Source of the DNA: Sphingomonas alpina
GTDB taxonomy: Bacteria; Pseudomonadota; Alphaproteobacteria; Sphingomonadales; Sphingomonadaceae
NCBI RefSeq assembly: GCF_014490665.1
Contig: NZ_CP061038.1
Coordinates: forward strand, 4,672,501-4,736,500
Reading direction: 5' to 3'
Length of the DNA: 64,000 nt
The notes under the pieces: model-generated
Seen by the model: the letters and a program-made list of their open reading frames with translations, nothing else
Database searches by the model: none
Told to the model about the DNA's origin: nothing
Part shown: positions 15,686 to 23,718 of the stretch, piece by piece
How positions within the stretch are numbered: position 1 is the stretch's first letter
Layout of the letters: each line of letters begins with the position of its first letter
Program-made: the position numbers and the translations under genes

Positions 15686-17367
15686 GACTTGATCATATCC
15701 CTGACGGCGAGCGCGGCGCGCGCCGGATTGTCGCGGGTGAAGCCGCGCACCATGCCGATACGGTCGTCGTAATTCTGTGCGCCGGCGATCGCGTCGATGC
15801 TGACCGGCGGACCGGGCTGTGGCTGGCCGCTCGCGTTGAGATTGCCGAGATCGCGGCCTAGCGCCATGCGCGGCGTCGCATCGTCGCGCTTCTTCATCAG
15901 CGCGCGGGCGAGCGGACGGACGCCGAGCATCAGCACGAGCAGCGCAATGACGATCGCGGTGACGTTGCGGGCGACCACCGGCAGCCAGCCGGCATCATAC
16001 CAGGGCTGCTTGTCCTCGACCGTTGCGGCGCCGGCGAATTTGCGGCTGATCACCGTCACCTGGTCACCGCGTGCCTGGCTATAGCCGACGGCGGTCTGGA
16101 CCAGCTGCGTGATCTGCTGGATCTCGACCGGGCTGCGCGGCTTGCTCCCCTCTACGTCGCGCAGCAATACGGCGACCGACAGTCGGGTGATCGCCCCCGG
16201 CGCGGTGCGGCTGACCGACACTTCCTTGCCCAGGTCATAGGCGCGGGCGAACTGGTCGCTCTGCTTGACTGGCTCGGCTGGTGTCGTTGCGGCACCTGCC
16301 GGTGGTGCGCCCGGCGTTGCACCGGCCTTGGCGGCGGCCGCCGCATCGGCAGCGGGCGACGTGATCGTCGAGGGCGGCGGCGCGGTGTTGGACAGTGCCC
16401 CCGGGATGCCGCCGGGTTGGGCGGCATCGCCCTTCTGGTTGCCGGTCCAATTGCCTTGTTCGGCGCGCAGTGCACCCTGCTTGTCATAGCTTTCGCGTGT
16501 CGCCTGGGTCTCGTTCAGGTCGACATCGGTCTGCACTTCGGTAGTGAAATTGCCGGCGCCGACCAGCGGCGTCAGCAGCTGGACGATCTGGGCGCGATAT
16601 TTGTCCTCGACGCGGCGCTGAAACGCGATGCGTTCATCGCTGGCGATGCCCAGCGCGCTGCGGTCGGATGCCTTGGTGAGCAGTCCGCCCATCTGGTCGA
16701 CGATCGTGACCGCATCGGATTTCATCCCCGGTACCGAGGAGGCGACGAGGTTGATGATCGATGCGACCTGCGAATCCGCCAGGCTGCGCCCGGCCTGGAG
16801 CTTGAGGATCACCGATGCCGATGGCGCGGCATTGTCGCGGATGAATACCGATGCCTCGGGCGTGGCAAGATGGACGCGCGCTTCGGCGACCGAATCGATT
16901 TCTTCGATCGACCGGGCAAGTTCGGTCTCGCGCGCCTGGCGCAGGCGTTCACCCTCGACGGCGCGGCTGACACCCATCGGCAACTGGTCGAGAATCGCGT
17001 AACCGCCCGGCGTCGCCTTGGGCAGGCCCTGACCCGCAAGCAGGATACGGGCGCGGGAATAATCATCCTCGTCGACGGTCAGCGCACCCGAGCCATTGTC
17101 GATGCGGCTGGTGATATTGGCCTGGTCGAGCGCCTGAGTGACCGCGCCCTTGTCGGCGTCGCTGAGCTGCGCGAACAGCGTTTTCTGCGGTGCGGTGCTG
17201 AACGACATCCACGCCAGTGCGGCGGCGGCGATCAGGCCGACCATCAAAACCATGGGCAGGCTGCGGCGTACCGCGGGCTGGGCGAGCAGACCGGAGATCT
17301 GCTGCAACGGGTTGGCGAAGCGCTCGGGGAGCGCGCTGCCTGGCTGCGGGGTGAGGGCGTTGCTCAT
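15682..17367 (-). CDS. fliF: Flagellar MS-ring protein FliF
   Basis: 561 residues with membrane helices near 38-58 and 455-475, a large periplasmic ring-building region between them (KATPGGYAILDQLPMGVSRAVEGERLRQARETEL shows the family's GxxxGVSxAVEGER-type core) and a cytoplasmic tail that binds FliG (VRGFTRDNPARAALAVRDMI). A Pro/Ala-rich linker lies near 340-390. FliF forms the MS ring and nucleates the motor. It begins 3 bp after fliE. Confidence 0.97.
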   Translation of the reverse strand: MSNALTPQPGSALPERFANPLQQISGLLAQPAVRRSLPMVLMVGLIAAAALAWMSFSTAPQKTLFAQLSDADKGAVTQALDQANITSRIDNGSGALTVDEDDYSRARILLAGQGLPKATPGGYAILDQLPMGVSRAVEGERLRQARETELARSIEEIDSVAEARVHLATPEASVFIRDNAAPSASVILKLQAGRSLADSQVASIINLVASSVPGMKSDAVTIVDQMGGLLTKASDRSALGIASDERIAFQRRVEDKYRAQIVQLLTPLVGAGNFTTEVQTDVDLNETQATRESYDKQGALRAEQGNWTGNQKGDAAQPGGIPGALSNTAPPPSTITSPAADAAAAAKAGATPGAPPAGAATTPAEPVKQSDQFARAYDLGKEVSVSRTAPGAITRLSVAVLLRDVEGSKPRSPVEIQQITQLVQTAVGYSQARGDQVTVISRKFAGAATVEDKQPWYDAGWLPVVARNVTAIVIALLVLMLGVRPLARALMKKRDDATPRMALGRDLGNLNASGQPQPGPPVSIDAIAGAQNYDDRIGMVRGFTRDNPARAALAVRDMIKS

Positions 17368-17370
17368 GGT

Positions 17371-17733
17371 TTATACCGGCATGCTCATGATGTCCTTATA
17401 GGCGGACAGGAGTTTGTTGCGGACCTGCAGGGTCGCCTCGAAGCCGACCGAGGCCTGCTGGCGGGCGAGCATCACCTTGGCGATGTCGATCGTCTCGCCG
17501 CGCTCATAGGCGGCGGAGAGTTCACCGGCCTTGGCCTGGCCTTCGTTGACGCTCTTCAGCGCGTCTTCCATCGTCGCGGCGAAGCTGGCCGGCTTCGTCT
17601 CGGTCGCGCCGGAGGGCGCGCCGGCCGAGGTGTTGGCGCGCTGCAGCGCCTGGTTGCGTTCGAGGATCTGCGCGCGGAGCGCCATCACCCGGTCGATGCC
17701 CGTTGCACCGCCGACGCCGCCGACCGCGCTCAT
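17371..17733 (-). CDS. fliE: Flagellar rod-MS ring junction protein FliE
   Basis: 120 residues. The C-terminal half MLARQQASVGFEATLQVRNKLLSAYKDIMSMPV is strongly FliE-like (core FEATLQVRNKLL, AYKDIMSMPV). FliE is the first rod component exported and joins the MS ring to the rod. Its start overlaps the flbD stop by 4 bases (ATGA), so the activator and the first basal-body genes are co-translated. Confidence 0.95.
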   Translation of the reverse strand: MSAVGGVGGATGIDRVMALRAQILERNQALQRANTSAGAPSGATETKPASFAATMEDALKSVNEGQAKAGELSAAYERGETIDIAKVMLARQQASVGFEATLQVRNKLLSAYKDIMSMPV

Positions 17734-19007
17734 GCCGATGCTGCCTGGTTGGAGATGCGGGTGATGTCGTCACCCTGTTCGCGCGCCTTGGCGAGACGAT
17801 AGCGCAGGGTGCGCTCCGAAATGCCGAGCCGCTTCGCGGTCTCGATCCGGCTGCCGCCGCACGCGGCGAGTGTTTCGCGGATCGCCTGAAATTCGTGCAT
17901 CTGGACGATATTGCCCAAGGTCGATGGCGCCGGTTGATCGTTCGCGGCGCGCTGGACCAGCGGGGTCGGCGCGCGGTCGAACACGATATGCTCAGGCGAA
18001 ATCGTGTCGCCGGCCGCGAACAGCAGAGCGCGCTGGATGACGTTTTCGAGCTCGCGCACATTGCCGGGCCAGTCGTGACGGACCAGCGCATCGATCGCCG
18101 CGGCATCGGGCCAGGGCACGGTAGTGCGGTTGCCGGCATGGCGCAGGATCATCGTCGCGGCGAGCGACGGAATGTCCTGGCGGCGCTCGTTGAGCGGCTT
18201 GGTGCTGAGCGGGAAGACCGACAGGCGGTAATAGAGATCGGCGCGGAAACGGCCTTCTGCGACTTCGGTTTGCAGGTCGCGGTTGGCGCAGGCGATGACG
18301 CGCACGTCGATCGCCTCGGGTGTCGAGGCGCCAATCGGCACCACTTCGCGCTCTTGCAGCGCCCGAAGCAGTTTGGCCTGTAGCTGGATCGGCATCTCGG
18401 CGATCTCGTCGAGCAGCAGCGTGCCGCCATTGGCGGCGCGGAAAAAGCCTTCACCGCCCGAGGAGGCACCAGTGAAGGCACCCTTCTGATGGCCGAACAG
18501 CAACGCCTCGAGCATCGTCTCGGGCAGTGCCGCGCAGTTGATCGCGATGAACGGGCCGTCACGACGGTCGGACGAGAGGTGGATATGACGTGCGAGCACT
18601 TCCTTGCCCGTGCCGGTCGGGCCGTTGATCAACACGGTGATGTCGGCGGCGGCAACGCGTTCGGCGAGCGCGTAAAGGGCGAGGCTCTCGGGGTCCGCGG
18701 CGGTCGGCGTTTCCGCGCCGGCGATCAGCGCGCGAACAAAGCCATTGCCGACGGCGGCATCTTCGGGGGCGAAGGCGATCCGGGCCGGGCTGCCGTCGCG
18801 CGACGGCATGACATAACGGCCATTCTCGCCGACGATCACGGTGCGCGCCGGGGCGGGTGGCGTTTCGCCGTCGGCAACCAGGAATAGATCGCCGGGCTGC
18901 GGGCGGCCATCCTCGAACGACCGGACCGCGAAGCCCTGCGCGCGCAATGACGAGACCAAGGCATATTTCTGCCGCAGCACCGCAGCTGATGGAACGATCG
19001 ACCGCAT
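17730..19007 (-). CDS. flbD: Sigma-54-dependent flagellar activator, FlbD-like
   Basis: 425 residues from MRSIVPSAAVLRQ, preceded by a strong AAGGGGGA ribosome site. The first 110 residues are a degenerate receiver-like domain without a clear phospho-Asp. The AAA+ domain has Walker A GPTGTGKE, the sigma-54 contact loop GAFTGA, Walker B TLLLDEIAEM and the arginine-finger region. The C-terminus is a Fis-type helix-turn-helix (TAKRLGISERTLRYRLAKA). In Caulobacter FlbD activates class III/IV flagellar genes from enhancer-like ftr sites. Here its gene leads the fliE-J unit, and strong sigma-54 sites occur at 12216, 26735, 29287 and 29439. FleQ/FlrC naming is an alternative. Confidence 0.93.
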   Translation of the reverse strand: MRSIVPSAAVLRQKYALVSSLRAQGFAVRSFEDGRPQPGDLFLVADGETPPAPARTVIVGENGRYVMPSRDGSPARIAFAPEDAAVGNGFVRALIAGAETPTAADPESLALYALAERVAAADITVLINGPTGTGKEVLARHIHLSSDRRDGPFIAINCAALPETMLEALLFGHQKGAFTGASSGGEGFFRAANGGTLLLDEIAEMPIQLQAKLLRALQEREVVPIGASTPEAIDVRVIACANRDLQTEVAEGRFRADLYYRLSVFPLSTKPLNERRQDIPSLAATMILRHAGNRTTVPWPDAAAIDALVRHDWPGNVRELENVIQRALLFAAGDTISPEHIVFDRAPTPLVQRAANDQPAPSTLGNIVQMHEFQAIRETLAACGGSRIETAKRLGISERTLRYRLAKAREQGDDITRISNQAASA

Positions 19008-19069
19008 GGATTTCCCCCTTCGAGTAAGGAGGCAATGGCCTGTGGATGGTAAACGACGCGTTAAACATG

Positions 19070-19083
19070 TTGCCGGGCGGCAA
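19070..19083. promoter_or_regulatory. TTGCCG-GG-CGGCAA palindrome upstream of flbD
   Basis: A perfect 6-bp inverted repeat with a 2-base centre, 63 bp before the flbD start, in the 307-bp gene-free stretch 19008-19314 between flbD and the flagellin gene. It uses the same half-site as the palindromes near the flgB promoter but with the halves facing the other way. It could be where FlbD represses or activates its own operon; that is inference from position and sequence only. Confidence 0.5.
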
Positions 19084-19159
19084 AATATTTCCGCACCGAT
19101 TTGGGCTCTATATGCACCCAAGGGCTTCACCTTCATATTTTGCAGGCAGATCCTGGGTC

Positions 19160-19179
19160 TGCGGCAACCGCCTGCCGCA
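19160..19179. promoter_or_regulatory. Inverted repeat upstream of the flagellin gene, possible FlbD site
   Basis: TGCGGCA and TGCCGCA, 7-bp arms around ACCGCC, about 135 bp before the flagellin start. Its core CGGCAA-N4-CTGCCG differs in one base from the CGGCAA-N4-TTGCCG sites at 29367. The word CGGCAACCG recurs at 19229-19237. I find no GG-N10-GC sigma-54 promoter between here and the gene, so the activating role is unproven. Confidence 0.5.
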
Positions 19180-19218
19180 CCTGCCGGCGCTATTTTCGAG
19201 GATGGTTTGCGAAAGTGC

Positions 19219-19245
19219 TTAATCCCGTCGGCAACCGGTCGTTTT
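19219..19245 (+). promoter_or_regulatory. Weak sigma-28-like promoter for flagellin
   Basis: TTAATCCC, 11 bases, then GTCGTTTT, with a start point expected about 60 bp before the gene. The spacing equals the sigma-28 consensus TAAAGTTT-N11-GCCGATAA, and the downstream box nearly equals that of the flgM promoter candidate (GTCGTTTA). The upstream box is a poor match, so this is tentative. Confidence 0.4.
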
Positions 19246-19314
19246 ACTCTGTGACGGCTCAGCCCTCCGCTAGGGGGCGGCGGGGATCGTCAGAGTCATA
19301 ACGGAGATTTTGAC

Positions 19315-20133
19315 ATGACTGTTATCGGAACCAATATCGGTTCGCTGCGCGCTTCGAACGCGTCGACGGCCGCAAACGTAAACCTGCAGCAGAGCATCGA
19401 GCGCCTGTCGACCGGCAAGCGCATCAACTCGGCCAAGGACGACGCTGCCGGCCTCGCCATCGCATCGTCGATGACGTCGCAGATCCGCGGCATGAACCAG
19501 GCCGTCCGCAATGCGAACGACGGCATGTCGATGGCGCAGACGGCTGAAGGCGCACTCGGCGAAGTCACCAACATGCTGCAGCGCGTCCGCGAGCTCGCGG
19601 TTCAGTCGGCTTCGGGCACTTACTCGGATGACGACCGCACCAACCTGCAGACCGAAGTCACCGAACTGACGAAGCAGATCGCCGACATCGTCTCGAAGAC
19701 CGAGTTCAACGGCGTGAAGCTGTTCGACGGTACGGCGGGTACGGCTGGCGTCGTGTCGATCCAGACCGGTGCGAATTCGGGCGATACCGTTGATCTCGCT
19801 CTGAGTGCGGTCACCCTGACCGGCGTCGCCACGGCGACTGTCGCGACCTCGACTGGCGCCAATGCGGCACTGGCCACGGTCGATACCGCACTCGACACTG
19901 TCTCGACCAAGCGTGCATCGCTTGGTGCGTCGCAGAACCGCCTGCAGTCGGTGGTCAACAACCTGACGTCCAACGTCACGAACCTGACCGACGCGCGCAG
20001 CCGGATCGAAGACGCCGACTTCTCGGCCGAAACGACCAACCTCGCCAAGGCCCAGATCCTGAGCCAGGCATCGACCGCGATGCTTGCCCAGGCAAACCAG
20101 AGCCAGCAGGGCGTGTTGTCGCTGCTGCGTTAA
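19315..20133 (+). CDS. fliC: Flagellin
   Basis: 272 residues, a compact flagellin. The N-terminal D0/D1 part reads [17 protein letters not shown], then [19 protein letters not shown] (classic [20 protein letters not shown]). The C-terminal D1/D0 part has [20 protein letters not shown] and ends [13 protein letters not shown]. The hypervariable middle is very short (about 130-180), as in other alphaproteobacteria with small flagellins. Ribosome site GGAG lies 7 bases before the ATG. It is transcribed away from the flbD operon. Only one flagellin gene is present in the window. Confidence 0.98.
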   Translation: MTVIGTNIGSLRASNASTAANVNLQQSIERLSTGKRINSAKDDAAGLAIASSMTSQIRGMNQAVRNANDGMSMAQTAEGALGEVTNMLQRVRELAVQSASGTYSDDDRTNLQTEVTELTKQIADIVSKTEFNGVKLFDGTAGTAGVVSIQTGANSGDTVDLALSAVTLTGVATATVATSTGANAALATVDTALDTVSTKRASLGASQNRLQSVVNNLTSNVTNLTDARSRIEDADFSAETTNLAKAQILSQASTAMLAQANQSQQGVLSLLR

Positions 20134-20145
20134 GTTAACGGCTAC

Positions 20146-20180
20146 GGCGCCGGCACCGCCCCCTATAGGGTGTCGGCGCC
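20146..20180 (+). terminator. GC-rich hairpin after flagellin
   Basis: A 12-bp stem (GGCGCCGGCACC with GGTGTCGGCGCC, one G-T wobble) whose loop holds CCCTATAGGG. No T run follows, so it may protect the flagellin mRNA 3' end or work together with the terminator 36 bases downstream. Confidence 0.6.
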
Positions 20181-20215
20181 GACCGGGCTCCTCCCGGAAA
20201 CGGGTGGAGCAACTG

Positions 20216-20250
20216 AAAACCCCGGTGGTCGCAAGACCGCCGGGGTTTTT
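20216..20250. terminator. Strong intrinsic terminator between flagellin and the MFS gene
   Basis: A stem of about 14 bp (CCCCGG and GGTC on one side, GACC and CCGGGG on the other) closed by a GCAA tetraloop, preceded by AAAA and followed by TTTTT. The A and T runs let it serve both convergent genes, flagellin on + and the MFS exporter ending at 20255 on -. Confidence 0.92.
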
Positions 20251-20254
20251 GGCA

Positions 20255-21430
20255 TCAGGTCGTGCAGGGGACGGGCTTGGCGGTGGAGATGCTCTGGCCT
20301 CTAGTCGCGATCGCCAGGGCGAGCGCCGAACCGGCGACGATTGCGCCGGCGATCGACACGGCGACATAGCCCAGGCCGAGGCTGATCACGGCGCCGCCGA
20401 TCGCGGCACCCAGCGCATTGCCGAGATTGAAGGCGCCGATGTTCATCGCACTGGCCAGATTGGGTGCGTCCGATGCGGCCGCCATCACCCGCATCTGCAG
20501 CGGCGGCACCAGGGCGAAGGTCGCGACGCCCCAGGCGAAGATCGACAGCGCGGCCGGCACCGGCCAGTGCATCGTGACCGCGAACAGCAGCAGCAAAGCG
20601 GTCAGCGCGCTCAGCACGATGAGCAAGGTGCCGTCGATCGAGCGGTCGGCATAGCGCCCGCCGAGCCAGTTCCCGACGGTCAGGCCGATGCCGTACACCA
20701 TGAGCATGGCGGTGATGAAGGCGACCGAGGCATGCGTCTCTTCGCGCAGGATCGGTGAGATATAGGTGAATACGGTGAACATGGCGCCCGATCCGATCAC
20801 CGTCAGGGCAAGTGCGGTCAGCACCTGGGGACGGCGCAGGACACGCAGTTCGGCGCGCATGTCCGCTGCCTCGGAGACTTTCGCATAGGGCACCGCGAAC
20901 CACAAAGCCGCCATCGCCAGGACGCCGAGGCCGGCAATACCGAAAAAGGCAGTGCGCCATCCGGCGACTTCGCCGACCCAGGATGCGGCCGGCACGCCGG
21001 CGACATTGGCGATGGTCAGGCCCATGAACATCGCCGCGACCGCGCCGGCGCGCTTATTGTCCGGAACGACACTCGCCGCGACGATCGATCCGACGCCGAA
21101 GAATGCGCCATGCGTCATCGAGGTGATGATCCGCGCCGCCATCAGCATCGCATAGCCATCGGCCACAGCGGAGAGCAGGTTGCCGAGGGTGAAGATGCCC
21201 ATCAGCGCGATCAGCAGAGTCTTGCGCGGCACCCGCGTCGTGGTCAGCGTCATCAGCGGCGCGCACAACAGCACGCCAAGCGCATAGGCGCTGACCAGCA
21301 GGCCGGCGACCGGAATCGACACGCCCAGATCGGTCGCCATGATCGACAGCAGGCCCATCGGCGCGAACTCGGTCACACCAATGCCGAAAGCGCCGATCGC
21401 CAGCGCGAGAATGGGTGGATTGATCTTCAT
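20255..21430 (-). CDS. MFS transporter, AraJ/YdhP-like drug or sugar efflux family
   Basis: 391 residues from MKINPPILALAIGAFGIGVTEF, with 12 predicted membrane helices. The N-terminal GAFGIGVTEFxPMGLL and the loop RVPRKTLLIALMGIFTLGN (core RKxLL) are typical of the AraJ/YdhP proton-coupled efflux group. Substrate is unknown. It is divergent from the LysR gene at 21526, sharing a 95-bp promoter gap, the usual setup for a regulator controlling an exporter. The upstream in-frame extension to 21610 runs antisense through the LysR gene and is not credible. Confidence 0.88.
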   Translation of the reverse strand: MKINPPILALAIGAFGIGVTEFAPMGLLSIMATDLGVSIPVAGLLVSAYALGVLLCAPLMTLTTTRVPRKTLLIALMGIFTLGNLLSAVADGYAMLMAARIITSMTHGAFFGVGSIVAASVVPDNKRAGAVAAMFMGLTIANVAGVPAASWVGEVAGWRTAFFGIAGLGVLAMAALWFAVPYAKVSEAADMRAELRVLRRPQVLTALALTVIGSGAMFTVFTYISPILREETHASVAFITAMLMVYGIGLTVGNWLGGRYADRSIDGTLLIVLSALTALLLLFAVTMHWPVPAALSIFAWGVATFALVPPLQMRVMAAASDAPNLASAMNIGAFNLGNALGAAIGGAVISLGLGYVAVSIAGAIVAGSALALAIATRGQSISTAKPVPCTT

Positions 21431-21525
21431 GTTGGAAGGCTCCCTGATACCGGGCACATATGGCGGTTCGGCCATCCATGCTGTAGTGCGCCGGTACGGC
21501 AAGCATCTGTGAATGAGGCGCACAA

Positions 21526-22449
21526 ATGGCACGCGAATGGGTCGACCGCACCGGTGAAATGGAAGTGGTGGCCGAGGTGGTGACACGCGGCAGCTTCTCG
21601 GCCGCCGCACGCGCGCTCGACCTGACGCCCTCGGCGATCAGCCGGACGATAACCAAGCTGGAGACACGGCTCGGCGTGCGCCTGTTCGTGCGCACCACCC
21701 GCGCACTGGCGCTGACCGCTGAAGGCGAGGCGTATCATCGTGCCGCGCAACGCATCCTGCGTGACCTCGACGATGCCGAGCGGGTTGCGGCCGATCGCGG
21801 GTCGCCGCGCGGCCGGTTACGAGTCACCGCGACGCTAGTGCATGGCCGGCTGGCCATCGTGCCGCTGCTTGGACCGTTTCTGGAACTGTATCCCGACATC
21901 ATGGTCGATCTCAGCCTGACCGACACGATTATCGATCTGGTGGAGGAGCGCGCCGATGTCGCGATTCGCATCGGGCCGCTCGCCGACAGCACTCTGATGG
22001 CGCGGCGGCTGGGTGACAGCGGGCGGTCGATCGTTGCGTCGCCCGCCTATCTTGCGCGCCATGGTTGCCCGAAGACGCCGAACGACCTGTTCGCGCATAA
22101 TTGCATCGGCTTCAATTTCCGCCGTCACCAGATCGGCTGGCCGTTCCGCATCGGGGAGGAGGAGGTAGAGCTGGCGGTGACCGGCAATGTCGAGGCGAAT
22201 AATGGCGAGACCGTCGCGCAATGTGCGCGCGAGGGGATCGGCATTGCCCGCGTCGGCACCTTCCATGTCGCGGAGGATATCGCTGCCGGCCGGCTGGTGA
22301 GCCTGCTCGACGCGTTCAACCCGGGCGATCGGGAGGCATTCCACGCCCTGTTCATCGGCGGCGCGCAGATGCCGGCGCGGGTGCGCGTGTTCGTCGATTA
22401 TCTTGCCGAGCGGCTCGGCAAGGACGCGCTGATCGCCGCTCCGGGGTGA
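21526..22449 (+). CDS. LysR-family transcriptional regulator
   Basis: 307 residues. Helix-turn-helix at about 13-72: VVTRGSFSAAARALDLTPSAISRTI (core SFSAAARxLxxTPSAxSR) and LETRLGVRLFVRTTR. A periplasmic-binding-like effector domain follows (about 95-300), with DIMVDLSLTDTIIDLVEE and ARHGCPKTPNDLFAHNCI of the CrgA/DsdC-like subgroup. It most likely regulates the divergent MFS exporter. The effector is unknown. Confidence 0.92.
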   Translation: MAREWVDRTGEMEVVAEVVTRGSFSAAARALDLTPSAISRTITKLETRLGVRLFVRTTRALALTAEGEAYHRAAQRILRDLDDAERVAADRGSPRGRLRVTATLVHGRLAIVPLLGPFLELYPDIMVDLSLTDTIIDLVEERADVAIRIGPLADSTLMARRLGDSGRSIVASPAYLARHGCPKTPNDLFAHNCIGFNFRRHQIGWPFRIGEEEVELAVTGNVEANNGETVAQCAREGIGIARVGTFHVAEDIAAGRLVSLLDAFNPGDREAFHALFIGGAQMPARVRVFVDYLAERLGKDALIAAPG

Positions 22450-22503
22450 ACGGAACAGTGTCGGCAGTGAATCTACCGGAGGATATCGATTCAACCATGA
22501 CCG

Positions 22504-22569
22504 CAGTCATGTCAGCGAGGCGGCGGACGGAATACTGGCCGTATTCCGTCCCGCTCTTTGACATGACTG
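22504..22569. repeat. Nested two-tier hairpin in the 22450-22968 gap
   Basis: Outer arms CAGTCATGTCA (22504-22514) and TGACATGACTG (22559-22569) enclose inner arms GGACGGAATAC (22525-22535) and GTATTCCGTCC (22541-22551) around TGGCC. Both pairs are perfect 11-bp inverted repeats. No T run follows, so it is not a plain terminator for the LysR gene. It could be a structured RNA, a protein site or an insertion scar. It opens a 519-bp gene-free stretch that also holds the AACAG repeat and a REP pair. Confidence 0.7.
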
Positions 22570-22592
22570 TATCAGAATGCGCGTTTCGCGGG

Positions 22593-22777
22593 CCGCTGTT
22601 CTCGCCATAACAGCGGTCGCTGACCGCTGTTATGGCGCTGTTCCACCCCTGTTATCGGAACAGGGGTGGTTCGGGTCAAGCGATTGGAAAATTAGGAAAA
22701 ATTGCCGGCCGATATCCAACATAACAGGGGTGCGTTTTTTTATCTCGGAATAACAGCGGAAAACAGCGGTGCGAAGG
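22593..22777. repeat. Intergenic AACAGSGG repeat element, locus 2
   Basis: A chain of hairpins and single words. GCCATAACAGCGGTC and its complement form a perfect 15-bp inverted repeat with a 3-base loop (22604-22636). CCACCCCTGTT and AACAGGGGTGG form an 11-bp one (22643-22669). Then come ATCCAACATAACAGGGGTG (22714-22732), a T7 run, and two AACAGCGG copies at 22752 and 22762. The 19-base word is identical at 47827-47845. The element sits between the convergent LysR and fliA genes. Confidence 0.8.
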
Positions 22778-22849
22778 AACCGCGACTCGTGTCGGATGGC
22801 CGCCTGTCGATCCGCATAAGCACCGTCGGCGTGAGTAAAATCACCCCCT

Positions 22850-22936
22850 CCGTTCGCCCTGAGCTTGTCGAAGGGCCGTTCTTCTCTTTCCGACACAAGA
22901 AGAAGGACGGTGCTTCGACAAGCTCAGCACGAACGG
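22850..22936. repeat. REP pair (BIME-like) before the fliA 3' end
   Basis: CCGTTCGCCCTGAGCTTG at 22850 faces GCTTCGACAAGCTCAGCACG at 22912. The region between also pairs (CTTCT with AGAAG), so the whole 87 bases can fold as one long cruciform. Same family as 7949-8010. It lies 33 bp beyond the fliA stop, a typical intergenic REP position. Confidence 0.92.
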
Positions 22937-22968
22937 GGGAAGGTGATTCCACCCCGACCGATGAGACT

Positions 22969-23718
22969 CTAAACCTGCCGCGCCAGCGCTTTCTTCAGCC
23001 GGGCATGCGCCGATGCCTTGATCTGGCAGATTCGCGCGGCACCGACGCCGAGCACCAGTCCGATCTCCTCGAGGTTCAATTCCTCGACATAATAGAGCTG
23101 CACCACCTGCGCCTCGCGTTCGGGTAGTGCGGAGATTGCCGCGATCAGCGTGTCGCGCAGGTCGGATTCGGCGAGCTGTTCGAACGCATCGGGGTCGTCG
23201 CTCGCGAACCATGGCTTGTCGTCGCTATAGATTTCGTCGATCGGCTCGAAACGCAGCGGTTCGGCGGTCGCATAATCGATCCGGAGCTTTTCGATCGTCA
23301 CGCCCAGTTTCTCCGCAATCTGTGTCTCGGTCGGCGCATGGCCGGTTTCAGCCGTCAGTGTCTTGATCGCTTCCTGGAAGGCACGCCGGCGTTGCATCGC
23401 GCCGCGCGTCAACGTCGCCTGGCGGCGCAGCGCGTCGATCATCGACCCGCGCACCCGCGTCACCAGATATTGCTCGAACGTCACCTGGCCGCGATCCTCG
23501 AAGCCGCCGACAGCCTCGACCAGGGCAACGAGGCCGATCTGGATCAAATCCTCGACCTCGACCAGGCTGCTCATGCTGCCATGGACGTGCCAGGCGATAC
23601 GTCGGACCAGCGGCAGATGCTTGCGCGCGAGCTTGTCGAGATCGGGCGCGGCGCCGCTGCGGCCATAGGTCAGGGGTGCGGCGTCGGCAAAGGCGGCGGG
23701 GAGGGGATGCGCGCTCAT
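22969..23718 (-). CDS. fliA: Flagellar sigma factor sigma-28 (FliA)
   Basis: 249 residues with sigma-70 regions 2, 3 and 4: LVRRIAWHVHGSMSSLVEVEDLIQIGLVALVEAV (core VEDLIQIGxxGL-like), TFEQYLVTRVRGSMIDALRR (core RGSMIDxLR, a FliA hallmark), and C-terminal LNLEEIGLVLGVGAARICQIKASA. FliA directs late flagellar genes and is held by FlgM, encoded at 27099-27398. It overlaps flhA by 4 bases, so sigma-28 is made together with the export gate. Confidence 0.96.
   Translation of the reverse strand: MSAHPLPAAFADAAPLTYGRSGAAPDLDKLARKHLPLVRRIAWHVHGSMSSLVEVEDLIQIGLVALVEAVGGFEDRGQVTFEQYLVTRVRGSMIDALRRQATLTRGAMQRRRAFQEAIKTLTAETGHAPTETQIAEKLGVTIEKLRIDYATAEPLRFEPIDEIYSDDKPWFASDDPDAFEQLAESDLRDTLIAAISALPEREAQVVQLYYVEELNLEEIGLVLGVGAARICQIKASAHARLKKALARQV

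Noticed and set aside
19190..19260. Sigma-54 promoter for flagellin at TGGTTTGCGAAAGTGCTT
   Set aside because: The spacing is GG-N11-GC, one base too long, and the first box is poor; I list only a weak sigma-28 candidate.
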